A stretch of DNA of 64,000 bases. It comes from Aotearoamyces nothofagi (Eukaryota; Ascomycota; Leotiomycetes; Leotiales; Tympanidaceae). The position numbers and the translations under genes were made by a program. A model generated the notes under the pieces. The model saw nothing but the letters and a program-made list of their open reading frames with translations, was not told where the DNA came from and searched no databases. The DNA is taken from positions 1,219 through 65,218 of the forward strand of contig JADDTR010000036.1 in assembly GCA_015345905.1 (NCBI GenBank), written 5' to 3'. Of this stretch, positions 1-9,649 are shown piece by piece (positions within the stretch are counted from its first letter, which is position 1; the number at the start of each line of letters is the position of its first letter).

Positions 1-75
1 GAGCCTGCCTTCTATAACTGCAGTTATAAGACCCCCCTGCCTTTGATAACTGCAGTTATAAGAGCCGGCTTTTTG
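1..75. repeat. TAACTGCAGTTA palindrome repeats, left flank
   Basis: Two units of about 30 bp, each ending in the palindrome TATAACTGCAGTTATAA, lie at the left edge of the window. The same core recurs in the 1482-1763 array and singly near 2135, 2535 and 2793, so this is one edge of a dispersed palindromic repeat family. The array probably continues beyond the window. Confidence 0.75.
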
Positions 76-109
76 ACTAACTAGTATATAGGGTCTTAGA
101 AGCTTTCCT

Positions 110-1332
110 TACAAACCTCAGACTTAATGTCCTTAGTCTCCGCTCTGTACACTTGCAAATTGATCGACGCGAGACGATCCGAACATTCAATGACCTGAAG
201 GCACCAGTAGATGTTCTGGTTACAAATTTCCAAACCAGCTCACTGGGTGTTAATCTGCAGGAGGCATGCCATTACACTATTATCATGGACATGGCCAATA
301 ATATAAATACAATCCTATAGACGATTGGTTGGATCTATCGCTTGGGGCAGACGGAAGTTTAGAATGTCTACATCGTGACCTGCAACCATTTATATAACCA
401 GGTATTACAGGCAAGAGCTTCTGTCAAGATGGTTGCCCAGCTTGCCGGAGAGGCAAGGTTCAAGAGCAAGGTCGCCGAGGAGATATCAAGCAATGCCGAG
501 GAACTGGTGAGGAAGATGCTAGGCCAGCGATACTCCTGTATAAAATAGGGCAGCCTGGACTTATATGCCAAGGATAAGCTGAAGCAGGGTAGTACTTGTT
601 TAGAGAAGGACAAGGGCCTAAAGGCAAACGAGACAATCGCCACTGCTAAGACTAGCACCACCAAACGGGCAAAGTGGGCAGAGGCAATGGAGAAGAGAAG
701 AATGGCGGCTGTAGAAGGTGAAGAAGGTAGGTCTATTAACTGCAGTTTATATAAGTAGGGTAATATACTGACTAGTGTTATTAGACGTTGTAATAAAGGA
801 TGCAGCAGAAGAGCCTGTTGTTGCTAGCCCCGCTGCAGCAGAAGAGCCTAGTGTCGCTGGCCCTGCTGTAGTAGAAGAGCCTGTTGTTGCTGGCCCTATA
901 GCAGCAGGTGTCGCTGGCCCTGCAGCAGCAGAAGAGCCTAGTGTCGCTGGCCCTGCAGCAACAGAAGAGCCTGGTGTTGCTGTTCCTACAGCTGCAGAAG
1001 AGCCTCTTATTGCTGGCTCTGCCGCTGAGGTCGAAGAGCCGCCTATTGTTGGCCTTGCTGCTGAGGTCAACCAGCTCGGTATTGATGTCACTGGTGGTGA
1101 CATCGAAGAGCTCAATAACGCTGTCGCTGATGTTGATGATGATGAGGAGGCTGGTTCCTTACTTTCAAGCCCGCTCTCGGAGCCACCAGATTCGGACACC
1201 GAAATGGCAGAAGGCCCAGCCTTAGAAGAGGCAGGTGGAGAGGCAGGTAGAGAGGCGGGTAGGAAATGCAAGAGGCCTGTCAGGGCAGTGCAGAGTATAG
1301 CAGAGGGTGAGCCTTCTCTAAAAAAGAGGTAG
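110..1332 (+). pseudogene. SNF2-type helicase C-terminal fragment (decayed) with Ala/Val-rich tail
   Basis: One reading frame from about position 120 carries the end of a SNF2-family helicase C-terminal lobe: ETIRTFNDLKAPVDVLVTNF, then SSLGVNLQEACHYTIIMDMA, then a motif-VI-like TIGWIYRLGQTEV and NVYIVTC. The frame has three TAG codons (near 317, 360 and 546). At the first two the family normally has Gln (CAG). The motif-VI Arg and His of relatives are here Trp and Tyr. All of these are single C-to-T changes. A probable intron (731-778, GTAGGT..CTAG) joins the frame to an open 3' exon of eight 11-residue EEP-VAG repeats, an acidic stretch and a basic tail ending in KKR. The ATPase N-terminal lobe lies outside the window or is missing. 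This is a non-functional relic; its parental family beyond SNF2 is uncertain. Confidence 0.7.
808..1068 (+). repeat. 33-bp coding minisatellite
   Basis: Eight imperfect units, mostly 33 bp and starting GAAGAGCCT, encode an 11-residue Glu-Glu-Pro/Val-Ala-Gly-Pro/Ala repeat in the 3' exon of the helicase relic. One unit is 24 bp and the last two are 36 bp, all multiples of three, so the frame stays open. This suggests the tail expanded while the gene was still coding. Confidence 0.8.
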
Positions 1333-1481
1333 TACACCAGCTGTAAGGATATAGAATAGTGTATTGAAGTAGGGTAAGTTGTTTTATACATGGCGTTATA
1401 GATTAGAAGTTGGCTGTTTTAGGCGTTGTTAGATATCTATTTGGCTTTTAGACAATCGATTTTTTGACTCTAATATAGAGA

Positions 1482-1763
1482 GTGTACCTACCTGATGTAT
1501 AATAACTGCAGTTATAAAGTGCCTATCTGACGTATAATAACTGCAGTTATAAAGTGCCTACCTGACGTGTAATAACTGCAGTTATAAAGTGCCTATATAA
1601 CGTATAATAACTGCAGTTATAAAGTGTCTACTGGACGTGCTATAACTGCAGTTACCAAGAGCCTATTCGACGTGCTATAACTGCAGTTACCAAGCGCCTA
1701 TTCGACGTGCTATAACTGCAGTTATCACGTGCCTATACATTATACTATAACTGCAGTTATCAA
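1482..1763. repeat. 35-bp tandem array with palindromic core (8 copies)
   Basis: Eight head-to-tail units, one of 37 bp and seven of 35 bp, each contain the core TATAACTGCAGTTATA or a close variant. Differences between copies are mostly C/T and G/A exchanges. Together with the left-edge units it brackets the helicase relic. Confidence 0.9.
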
Positions 1764-1850
1764 GCACAGTATACTATAGAGATATAGCAAAGAAGTGAAT
1801 CATAGGACCAGCAGCGATTGATCTTCGCTAAGAGTCTAAGTGTTGTATAC

Positions 1851-1970
1851 AATATCTTACAGTAGGTTATTGTAATATACAGTATCTTATAGTAGGTTAT
1901 CATGACATATAGTATCTTACAGTAAGTTACTGTAATATACTGTATCTTACAATAGGTTATTGTAACATAT
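1851..1970. repeat. 30-bp tandem array (4 copies)
   Basis: Four 30-bp units built on the short palindrome-like motif TTACAGTAAGTTACTGTAA are in perfect phase. The same short motif recurs singly around 2165, 2570 and 2820. The surrounding DNA is very AT-rich and no gene is seen. Confidence 0.85.
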
Positions 1971-2960
1971 TGCACTCTACTAAGTAAATCTTCAGAGTAA
2001 TTCGATGAATTGAAGTATATAGACTACTAGGGTTTCAATATATATACTTGTAAATATCAAATAAGTCGTGTAAAATGTATTACTTAAGCAAATTATATAG
2101 ATTGCAATATATATAGTCCTTAGAATTGCATGCATCCTATAACTGCAGTTATTCTCGCTGTACCTTACAGTAAGTTACTATAAGCTATTGTAATGTACAG
2201 TAAATTACAATAAGATACAGTACTTTAATATATACCACCAGGTAAATATTCGTTGTAATTCGATGAATTGAGTTGTTTAAGGATGGACACTACTGGAGAT
2301 TCAAGNTAGTATCTTACAGTAAGTTACTGTAATATACTGTATCTTACAATAGGTTATTGTAACATATTGCACTCTACTAAGTAAATCTTCAGAGTAATTC
2401 GATGAATTGAAGTATATAGACTACTAGGGTTTCAATATATATACTTGTAAATATCAAATAAGTCGTGTAAAATGTATTACTTAAGCAAATTATATAGATT
2501 GCAATATATATAGTCCTTAGAATTGCATGCATCCTATAACTGCAGTTATTCTCGCTGTACCTTACAGTAAGTTACTATAAGCTATTGTAATGTACAGTAA
2601 ATTACAATAAGATACAGTACTTTAATATATACCACCAGGTAAATATTCGTTGTAATTCGATGAATTGAAGTATATAGACTACTAGGGTTTCAATATATAT
2701 ACTTGTAAATATCAAATAAGTCGTGTAAAATGTATTACTTAAGCAAATTATATAGATTGCAATATATATAGTCCTTAGAATTGCATGCATCCTATAACTG
2801 CAGTTATTCTCGCTGTACCTTACAGTAAGTTACTATAAGCTATTGTAATGTACAGTAAATTACAATAAGATACAGTACTTTAATATATACCACCAGGTAA
2901 ATATTCGTTGTAATTCGATGAATTGAGTTGTTTAAGGATGGACACTACTGGAGATTCAAG
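1910..2960. repeat. 258-bp tandem repeat interrupted by an N (contig overlap)
   Basis: Sequence 1910-2271 is repeated as 2307-2668 on the other side of the single N at 2306. Right of the N a 258-bp unit is present twice in tandem (2401-2658 and 2659-2916); left of it the unit occurs once (2004-2261). The last 34 bases before the N recur at 2927-2960. The simplest reading is two overlapping contigs that disagree in copy number of the 258-bp unit and were joined with an N. Confidence 0.85.
2306..2306. other. assembly gap (single N)
   Basis: One unresolved base lies between two copies of the same sequence. The length of the true gap or overlap is unknown. Confidence 0.95.
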
Positions 2961-3570
2961 GCGCATACTTGTAAATGTCGAAGAAGTCGTACAAAGGGTG
3001 TTACTTAGGCAAATTAGGTGGATTTGGGTGTATATACCTCCTTCCAATTTCATGTACCCAATAAGTGCCAAGACCTTTGCATTACCTTACGGTAACTTAC
3101 TGTAGCATTTGTATGCAGATCCGATGTAATATACTAGCGGCTGTATATGCACCAACATTTTTTGTATAGGCCTTGGTGCAGATTACACATGATCCGCTGG
3201 GTTATAGAGATAGTAAATTACAATAAGATATAGTACTTTAATATATACCACTAGGTAAATATTCGTTGTAATTCGATAAATTGAGTTGTTTAAGGATGGA
3301 CACTGCTAGAGATTCAAGGTATATACTTGTAAATGTTGAAGAAGTTGTACAAAGGGTGTTACTTAGGCAAATTAGATGGATTTGGATGTATATACCTCCT
3401 TTGAATTTCATGTACCCAATAAGTGCCAAGACCTTTACATTACCTTATAGTAACTTACTATAGCATTTGTATACAGATCCGATGTAATACACTAGCGGCT
3501 GTATATATACCAACATTTTTTATATAGGCCTTGGTGTAGATTATACATGATCTGCTGGATTATAGAGATA
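2854..3570. repeat. 358-bp tandem duplication with RIP-like divergence
   Basis: Copy A (about 2854-3211) and copy B (about 3212-3570) align end to end with almost no indels. Nearly all differences are transitions, mostly C or G in copy A against T or A in copy B, as expected when one copy is hit by repeat-induced point mutation. No gene is supported in either copy. Confidence 0.85.
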
Positions 3571-3816
3571 GGCCTTAGTATAGATTATAGAGATAGGTTA
3601 TAAAGTTAGTTTTACTATTATACTTTTTTTTAATAAACTCTAATATTCTTATAATTAAGAATAGATTCTAAGAGTATATTATTAATCTAAGTCTCTACTA
3701 TATATATTTGAAAAGCCTCTATAACAAAGATAGTAATGTATTATAGTAGATATTATAGTAGATATACTCAAGTTATATAGAGAAGAGAAATCGAGAGTCT
3801 AGAAAAACATCAATTT
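3571..3816. other. AT-rich spacer without a gene
   Basis: Strongly AT-rich sequence with no supported reading frame, continuing the style of the decayed repeats to its left. Confidence 0.6.
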
Positions 3817-3916
3817 GTAGGTCGGCTAGCTATAACGACCCTCGGCTGGCCATTACCTACTAAAAGTGGATTTAGCGTTGGTCAGCCGAGCTCTTAGCGT
3901 AGGTCAGCCGACCTAC
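3817..3916. repeat. 100-bp inverted-repeat (MITE-like) element
   Basis: GTAGGTCGGCTAGC at the left end pairs with GGTCAGCCGACCTAC at the right end. Inside, GACCCTCGGCTGGCC pairs with GGTCAGCCGAGCTC, giving a nested hairpin. It is GC-rich inside AT-rich DNA. It could be a small non-autonomous DNA transposon or a solo end; no target-site duplication is obvious. Confidence 0.45.
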
Positions 3917-4121
3917 ATCCTGGCCGACCCGCGAACTCTCAACGAATGCGCCGTTCAACCAACGCATGCTTATCAGTGCAATTTACTCCGCCCCGAATGC
4001 AAAAGTAAACACCTCAACAGCTGCCTAGATTGTTAAATGTTCACACCACCACTTCTCAGTGTCAACCCCAATTCTAGCCGACCATTTAATACTGATATCG
4101 GAGGCTCTCTAGCCGGTGACT

Positions 4122-5329
4122 ATGCTACGCGGTACAGACCAAGAGAAGATAACTCCTCCGGGCAGCTTCACTAAAGGGCTTTTGACACCACCATCGACTG
4201 ATCAAAAACTATCGAAGCCAGTCTCAGTCATACTCCGGTATCTGAGGGCCTATGAGAAAGGGCGAGTGCTTCCGAATATCCCTTGGCTAGAACTCAAATT
4301 GCGACGCAAAGAATACAACGAACTGCTCGGATCCTTGAGGAAGGATCCACTTTCGAGCTCGATAAGGTCTGTAGCTCTGTATTTTTGTCGATATAATACT
4401 AACAGCTGTAGATACGACTACTCTTATCCGATAGAACTTCTACCCGGATCCTTTGTTCTGCGAATGCCCACTCTACTACATGATGTGTTTATATCTAGGG
4501 TTGTCGAGGAGATACAAAGGAGATTATCCGCGATACAGGATAGGGTTGTTCAAACGAGGGAATATATTCAAAAAATCAAACACAATGGCTCTGGTAGACT
4601 GCTAATGAAAGGAAGCGACACAGAGGGCGAACAGTCTATTATCAGAAGAGAACCTGATGCAACATTCACTCATCAAGATGCACATTGGCCAGGGGTTGTC
4701 ATTGAGGTCTCATACTCCCAGAAGACACGATCTATCCAGTACTTGGCAGACGATTATATCCTCGAGACCAACGGAAGTATTCGTGTAGTAGTAGGACTCG
4801 ATATAGACTACAATACAAAGCAAGGCACGATTTCAGTATGGCGTCCAGAATATATAAGAGACAGGCAAGACCAGCTTGAGTTGGTAGCCGCTCAGACAGT
4901 CAAAGACCAGGTGACCTATGCCTCCAACAATTCAAAACTATACTGATTGACTGCAAGGTGTTCCGCGACTCATCGGGCAACGCCAATCCTGCTGAAGATG
5001 CAGGGCTAAGGTTGAGCCTAAAAGACTTTGCACCTGATGATCTATGTCGGGAAATGACAGAGTCCTTCCTCATCCCTTCGGCTACGCTTTGCCAATTTCT
5101 TAACGAAGCAGAGGTCAAAGAGGCAGAAACCATACAAAGGCAAGGAGTTGTACAACCATTATTGCCCGGAGCAAAGAAAAGACGCCGCGAGAGAACACCA
5201 CCTGAGGATATGCATTCTGAAGACGATCAGTGGTTCGAGGATGAGGTACGAAGGGTTCGAGCACGAGGCTCTGAAGATGATAGTTCTTATAAGGCGTCTG
5301 AATCAGGGGAGCAGGAAAGCGTGGCCTAA
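4122..5329 (+). CDS. PD-(D/E)XK nuclease-like hypothetical protein
   Basis: Two exons are inferred: 4122-4910 and 4958-5329, with a 47-bp intron that begins GTGACC and ends AAG; splicing keeps the frame and gives about 386 residues. The start is the ATG at 4122. Residues 168-187 read Pro-Asp, a WPGVVIE strand and Glu-Val-Ser, the layout of a PD-(D/E)XK core, but the usual catalytic Lys after the Glu is replaced by Ser. The C-terminal exon (SGNANP, LSLKDFAPDD, then a Lys/Arg patch and an acidic tail) matches nothing I can name. Proteins of this general form recur in repeat-rich parts of filamentous fungal genomes. Function, and whether it still cuts DNA, are unknown. The intron is an inference; unspliced, the first exon stops at 4946. 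Confidence 0.6.
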
Positions 5330-7090
5330 GCAGCCAGATTGGACGGAATCTGATTTAAAGTAAGCTATATATTATCTCAGTCGTACAGTCGCCCCCCTCC
5401 TCTCCCCCTTCCCTGGATCCGGCAAGTTGTGTGCATGGTCCGGACGCCGCTTTCAAGGACTATAAAGTTCGCGCTCTCCCACTGCGCGACGCTCCGTCTC
5501 TTCAATTCTCTCCCAAGACCCTGTCCGCCTTGTCGTTGGGTCTCGCCATATACCGTCGACCCCCATGCAGATCCGCTCAAGATACCCCCTTCGTCGGCCT
5601 TGCTGCAACTGACAACCTTGATGGCACAGTCGGCTTGAAACCAGCACCATTCATCTACTACTCTAGAGACGGAAGCTCTCGGTCATTGCAACGGCGATGC
5701 AACCGCTGAATCGCGTCCTTCTGGCTGAGACTCTAGTATGATAGACGTAGCTCATCTGAGCCCTACCCCCTCGCCTCGCCGTAACGCCGTCGAAATCCCC
5801 ACGGCAATCCTCTCAGCAGTTGCAATGGCAGAGGCTTTGCCAGAGCATTAGTGCCATGTGATGCGACCCTGCCAACTGCAGGAATGCTCCACGGCAGCTT
5901 CTGCCTGATTAATAGATTACATGTCGGCGCAAGCTCTTGGTGGGCTTGTATGTGTAGTGGAGACGGACGATGATATGTGTTGTATACCTCGATCTGGCCT
6001 GATTTGCGACGAGAAGGACGCCGCAGCTGCAACAGATTGCAGATTGCTTTGTCTGGACATATGTCGACCAACCTCCGGAACGGATACGGAACGCCATGGG
6101 TGGCAGTACTGGGTCACAAGCGGGCAGGGAGACGTGAGGGTTGCGGGCAGACAGAGGGTGTACTCTCGGGAGGAGCTCTGCACGAGTTCGTTGTATACGG
6201 GAGCGATGGGACTAACGATCGGTGACTACAAGAGAGGGCTCGCGGTCCAGTATGCCGCTGCTAGCAGGGCTGCACTCCCAACGTTCGAATACGAGGCTTC
6301 TCGTGATCTACCTTGGCTCGAGCGGTGATAATGCAAAAGCCGCCAATCGAAACTGCTCTTCCCTTGCAGAGCTGGGCTGGGCTATACAGGTAAGATTGGC
6401 CGGCTACAGCACTATCCCTCGATCGTCTATCATGGTGAGGAGGGCTGGGGCACAAGATGCTGGACGATTACGCGGCTCGAAGCGTTCGGAGAGGAGACTG
6501 AGAAAGTCCTGAAGAGTGCTTTGTCCACTCTATCGTATCCGTTTCCGGACCCATGGGGGTGCAATGGTGGAATGGTAGTTGTGAGCGACAGATGGGATAC
6601 GGGACTGGAGGGTGTGGTGGATCTTGATGCAAGTTTGCTTGCAGGCGCGGCTATATAAACTCTCTCTGTACTTGCTGCTCTGACGGCTGAGCAGCTCAAA
6701 AAAAAACCCAGCTTTTTGGCAGGGTTCCCAGGACGTTCCTCCCTTACCTACTTCCATGGAATTCGGTCTCAATTGCCGCTGTGAATTTGAATCACGTCCA
6801 ATTTTGAGCCTCCCCCTATAAACTCCTTCATCTCCAAGCAGCGTGCCACTTCGTTACAGAGCAAGGGCAGGACGGACCAGCTGTACAAGCGGCACTCAAA
6901 GCCAGCCAGCGCCGTTGCACGACAAAGGAGATCAAACATTTAAACGGAGAAGGAATCAAGCCCAGTAATTACCGCGGCTTCGAACCAAGGGGATTTTACT
7001 CTGGAGCTAGAGCTCATAGTAAGAGCATGAGAGGCTCCCAGAAGTAGCAGCCCATCTAATCCGTTGAGGGGATTATAGGCTGCAATAACG
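5330..7090. other. gene-poor stretch with scattered short frames
   Basis: No gene is recognised. The longest ATG-started frame (5921-6328) is listed separately. Most of the rest reads as short frames in several phases with no family signature, consistent with decayed accessory DNA. Confidence 0.5.
5921..6328 (+). CDS. hypothetical protein (135 aa), doubtful
   Basis: An uninterrupted ATG-to-stop frame of 135 codons with six Cys residues in its first half. It has no signal peptide, no membrane segment and no family match that I recognise, and overlapping frames exist on the other strand. It may be chance or a gene remnant. It is listed only because it is the longest ATG-started frame in this stretch. 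Confidence 0.2.
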   Translation: MSAQALGGLVCVVETDDDMCCIPRSGLICDEKDAAAATDCRLLCLDICRPTSGTDTERHGWQYWVTSGQGDVRVAGRQRVYSREELCTSSLYTGAMGLTIGDYKRGLAVQYAAASRAALPTFEYEASRDLPWLER

Positions 7091-7635
7091 GACTTCAGAA
7101 ACTGCGGCCGCGATGCAGATAGCGACTTACTATCGATTCAAGAGATCTTAGATCAGAGCCCGCTCTAGGGAATCTCGACGGGAGGAGACCGGAATGCTGA
7201 AGCTACCTTGCAACAGGAAGCTTAAGTCAGCTCCCGATGCAACTGGAAGCCGTGTCGGTCTAGAACAGCCAAGATCAAATACTGGTGCTGGGGACAGCCA
7301 GGGCACTCGAGGTATATACAATAGCGATAGAGAGCTATCGCAAGCATTCTCCTGACCGTATACAGACAAGCAGATGATTCTCGAAGATGATGAATCAGAT
7401 ATTCCCGACCCTGAAGCCGCTACAGTTTCCACTCCGGACGACGCTATTGCTGACTCTGTATTCGAGCTACGCAAGTCCATCGATCCGTTCGGCCACGGTG
7501 CATGGTGAGATATTGAGGCTGGCCGTCGCGTTGGCGATGGCCTTTGTCTATTTCCTCCGATCGAGCTGGAAGGCTTGGATTCTACGCCCCCTCAGTCGCC
7601 GGGCTTGAACTCTTTCCATGCAACCTACAGCAATT
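7091..7635 (+). pseudogene. unrecognised broken reading frame
   Basis: The + strand carries protein-like sequence in changing frames: SDLLSIQEILDQS near 7120, then DATGSRVGLEQPRSNTGAGD, SDRELSQAFS, and after a TGA the stretch SDIPDPEAATVSTPDDAIAD followed by ELRKSIDPFGHGAW, another TGA, and DIEAGRRVGDGL. A plausible intron donor (GTAAGT) follows at about 7637. At least two in-frame stops and one frame change mark it as broken. I do not recognise the family. Confidence 0.4.
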
Positions 7636-7644
7636 ATGTAAGTG

Positions 7645-8205
7645 TTAGTATTTTGGACTCGATATCAGATCACCCACCTCCTGGTATGGCTCTCGACCAA
7701 ACTGTTGGTAAGAATACTCAAGTTGAAGCGTATGGATATTTCCAAAACTGCCTTTCCCTAGATCTTGGTCTCTTACAAATGGCAGGACGAATTCTGGTTG
7801 GAGAATCCTGCTGAAGACGCTATGGGGGAAAAGTAGCGCTGTAAACTCCCACTGTGCATCACAAAGGTCTTGGACTACCATTGGTTCCTGCAGGAGTTCC
7901 TTAGGCTTTCCGAGATCAAAAGGCAGTTCGTCGTCGATACGTGAATGTTGGAGGCGGTCATGGCTAACGAAGTTAAGGATATACTGTAGCTCTTTGAGAA
8001 GAATAAGAACAGCAAAGACATTCCATGCCCCATCTCTAATGACCTCAACAGCCTCGTCAACATGGTAAGGCTGTATTTCAGCTTGAAGAGTCTTGCGGAC
8101 AAGGTCTGGTTGTATAATCTCAGAGACTAAATGGCTTGGAGTGAAGGAATGGTTCTCGGCATTTTTCCGTCTTATGGTATACAGAGAGTTTCTGAGCTCT
8201 TTCAT
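7645..8205 (-). pseudogene. truncated protein-kinase-like gene (N-terminal part)
   Basis: A 186-codon frame begins MKELRNSLYTIRRKNAENHS, runs through LQHSRIDDELPFDLGKPKEL and reaches VLPFVRDQDLGKGSFGNIHT, where GKGSFGNI looks like a kinase glycine-rich loop. It stops shortly afterwards, before any VAVK-type lysine or catalytic loop. Fungal genomes carry multicopy Ser/Thr-kinase-like genes with this kind of N-terminal extension. Sequence downstream on this strand does not supply the catalytic lobe, so this is a 5' fragment. Confidence 0.5.
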
Positions 8206-9640
8206 TGTTCGGTCTGACAGTAGTCAGCGAGTGACGTTTATTAACAAGCCGAACCAAAGCCAAGCTCTCGTATCTCGTCTACATCAAACACGATAGATAT
8301 ACAGTGTAAATGAACATGCCCTCCTACATCGTGTAGTACATTCTTCAATCCCAAGATCGCTCAGCGGCTGGCAATCAAAGTGTGGAATCAGAGGCAGATT
8401 CAATTTCCTCCTCTGTCAATTTGCGTGGGATGGAAAGATGATAGTAGTCCTGTCTCTCCTGATGCAGCAGAAGCATCTGCCTTGGAACATTCACGAGATC
8501 TACAAGTATAGAAGCACGTATGTTTGAACATATATCTAACTCATAATATCCGCCCCGAACAAGGGCTTGGGCAGCCGGTGAAGCACGTCAAGTTTTATAT
8601 CACGGTTTCAGATAATCTGGTTTTCCATTGAGGAGTGCAGGACGAGAGCGAATGGGTTTTGAAGGCATTGGATGAGGGTATATAAGGGGAAGTTCTGGTG
8701 TTGTAGAGTTGGTCAGACGATGCACGAACCTCAAAACTTCACTTCTACAAAATACCTACATAGAAACTTGGCGGCTTACTAGTTCGGGCATGGCTGATGG
8801 GAGGGTGGATCTTTGGCAAGGTGCGCGGTGCATTGCGATCTCAACGGACGCCACGTCGTGTCCTGAACGCCCGACGGTGTTGGCAATTGCTGCTTAAATG
8901 CTGCACGAGACACAACTATTGCCAGTTAGGGTTACAAGGCGAAGTCCTGCCGCTAATCATAACGCATCTATAGGTAATCATCACGTTGCTACAGTGGCGG
9001 CCAGTGGAGAGACAAGTGACGAACATTTTGGAGTACAATTCAGCGGAATTTCGAGTCGTCGGCAGCGATGTCGGTGACGCAAGGCCGTGCTCTGGGTGCC
9101 ATGGTGAATAAAGGCGTGCGCATCCAGGGCCTGCGATGAAAATGTGCACTCGAAGCTCGAACAGGACATCGGCACCATGCCTGAGCCTCCCTCAAACCAC
9201 CAGTACGACCTTTAGCCTCTCGGGGCTGCTTCATGCGTCCCCATCGGCGTTAATGTAGAGCGTTATTGCCAAGATTTGGACGAGGATGCACAGCGGCTCT
9301 TTGTCAATCGTAGAGGCAGATTAGACACAGTAAGACTGCTTTCCAGAAGCGGGCGTAAGACTGACTCCGTAGTGAATAAATTGTACCGGGTGATTAATCC
9401 GTTGCAGAAGTTGAATCATTTCTTGTCGAGGATGTAATCGAACTGCAAAGGCAAATCGCAGTGAGTCCCATCACGTGCTTTAGCAGCTGACAGGCGTGGG
9501 ACTGATAATGATTTGTCGATCGACAAGAGGTCCTCAATACAAGGCGCCCTTTAGTAAGTCAATCTCTCAACACCTTGTCTATCTTGCTCACTCATGACTA
9601 CTATATCAGCTTGATCTTTCAACAATCTGCATAGGGGCGA
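8206..9640. other. gene-poor stretch
   Basis: Short frames on both strands (all under about 80 codons) with no recognisable domain. I see no gene or RNA here. Confidence 0.5.
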
Positions 9641-9649
9641 TTCTAAATT

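Noticed and set aside
1482-1763. CRISPR-like regular repeat
   Set aside because: Units are contiguous tandem copies without unique spacers, and the genome is eukaryotic.
6950-6990. tRNA B-box-like GGTTCGAAGCC on the minus strand
   Set aside because: No matching A-box or cloverleaf around it.
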